Assembly (NCBI RefSeq): GCF_008831285.2
Contig: NC_045141.1
Location: 21,540,242 to 21,604,241 of the forward strand
Direction of reading: 5' to 3'
Length of the DNA: 64,000 nucleotides
Source of the DNA: Nymphaea colorata
Lineage: Eukaryota > Streptophyta > Magnoliopsida > Nymphaeales > Nymphaeaceae
Position 1 is the stretch's first letter. Each line of letters starts with the position of its first letter. The position numbers and the translations under genes are program-made. Of the stretch, positions 63,550 to 64,000 are shown one piece after another. Under the pieces are notes generated by a model, which was not told the origin of the DNA, did no database searches, and saw only the letters and a list, made by a program, of their open reading frames with translations.

Positions 63550-63950
63550 GGGGCGTTTGATCCTCTTGGATTTTGATTCTAGAATTAAAATTTAAGAAAC
63601 AAAATTGCACCTCAAATTAGAATTGGAATTCAGTTCTTGTTTTCCTTTCTATTTGATAGTATGGAATTTTGATTTCAGAAATGAAAGTGAGGTGATTGAT
63701 AAAACATCAACTAAACTTTTAGAATTGATGGATTAAAAACATCATTAATTAAGAAAAGACAATAAAGATTCTAAAATTTTAGAATCATAATTTAACCCCA
63801 AGATCATAATTCCAAAACTTTTATTCAAGAATGAATGAGCCTATAATTTCGAAATCAAAATTTATTGGTTTAATAATCTAATCCTCATTTGATCAAAAAC
63901 TAGAATTTTAATGTTAAAATGCCACAATTCCAGCCTCATCAAACACCTCC
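63550..63950. mobile_element. Probable MITE at the right edge
   Basis: The left end GGGGCGTTTGATCC and the right end, read on the opposite strand as GGAGGTGTTTGATGAGG, are imperfect inverted repeats. They enclose about 400 bp of A/T-rich sequence with repeated AGAATT/TTCTAGAATTAAAATT words. No target duplication was identified, so the superfamily is open. It lies about 130 bp after the glycosyltransferase stop codon and may overlap its 3'UTR. Confidence 0.45.
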
Positions 63951-64000
63951 TAAGTGAGTTAACCAAAGCAAACTCGCCAAGCCATAAGTCAGTTAAATTT

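Noticed and set aside
1-64000. CRISPR arrays, operons or bacterial-type defence systems
   Set aside because: The window is plant nuclear DNA; tandem repeats seen are short duplications or microsatellites without spacer structure.

Overview
This window is nuclear DNA from a flowering plant. The evidence is split genes with GT-AG introns, several of them 2-4 kb long and T/A-rich, plant-type protein families, abundant (CT)n and (AT)n microsatellites around promoters and introns, and small transposable elements between genes. I cannot name the species from the sequence. All gene models below were assembled by hand from reading frames, splice-site phase and family knowledge. Each of the five complete multi-exon models closes in frame from start to stop with every junction in phase, and so does the sixth.

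Layout: (1) 2082-16882, plus strand: nine-exon eIF4G, the scaffold of the cap-binding complex, with an eIF4E-binding motif, MIF4G and MA3 domains. (2) 20260-25947, minus: five-exon type I metacaspase with an LSD1-type zinc finger (AtMC1-like). (3) 28088-33339, minus: three-exon membrane-anchored MORN-repeat protein. (4) 42952-49815, minus: five-exon regulatory (beta) subunit of protein kinase CK2, with a probable 5'UTR intron. (5) 52325-54747, minus: three-exon CCDC97/DUF2052 protein. (6) 61679-63417, plus: three-exon GT77-like (DUF271/Nucleotid_trans) glycosyltransferase with an N-terminal membrane anchor. A second, orphan first exon of similar design lies upstream at 59348-59530.

The genes are ordinary single-copy housekeeping and regulatory loci rather than a pathway or operon. 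Translation initiation (eIF4G), phosphorylation (CK2 beta), splicing-associated (CCDC97), cell-death protease (metacaspase) and cell-wall or Golgi glycosylation functions are simply neighbours. eIF4G and the metacaspase are convergent, and the four minus-strand genes are consecutive.

The gene-poor stretches (17.2-20.2, 33.8-42.9 and 54.9-61.6 kb) hold small mobile elements: a clear hAT-type MITE with an 8-bp target duplication at 39699-39890, two tRNA-derived SINE heads, at least six copies of one dispersed short repeat family, a LINE reverse-transcriptase zinc-finger remnant, a probable MITE at the right edge, and several short tandem duplications. I found no evidence of a wholly new biological system. 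The most useful leads are the orphan GT77 first exon, the mobile-element families and the upstream ORFs on eIF4G and the glycosyltransferase.
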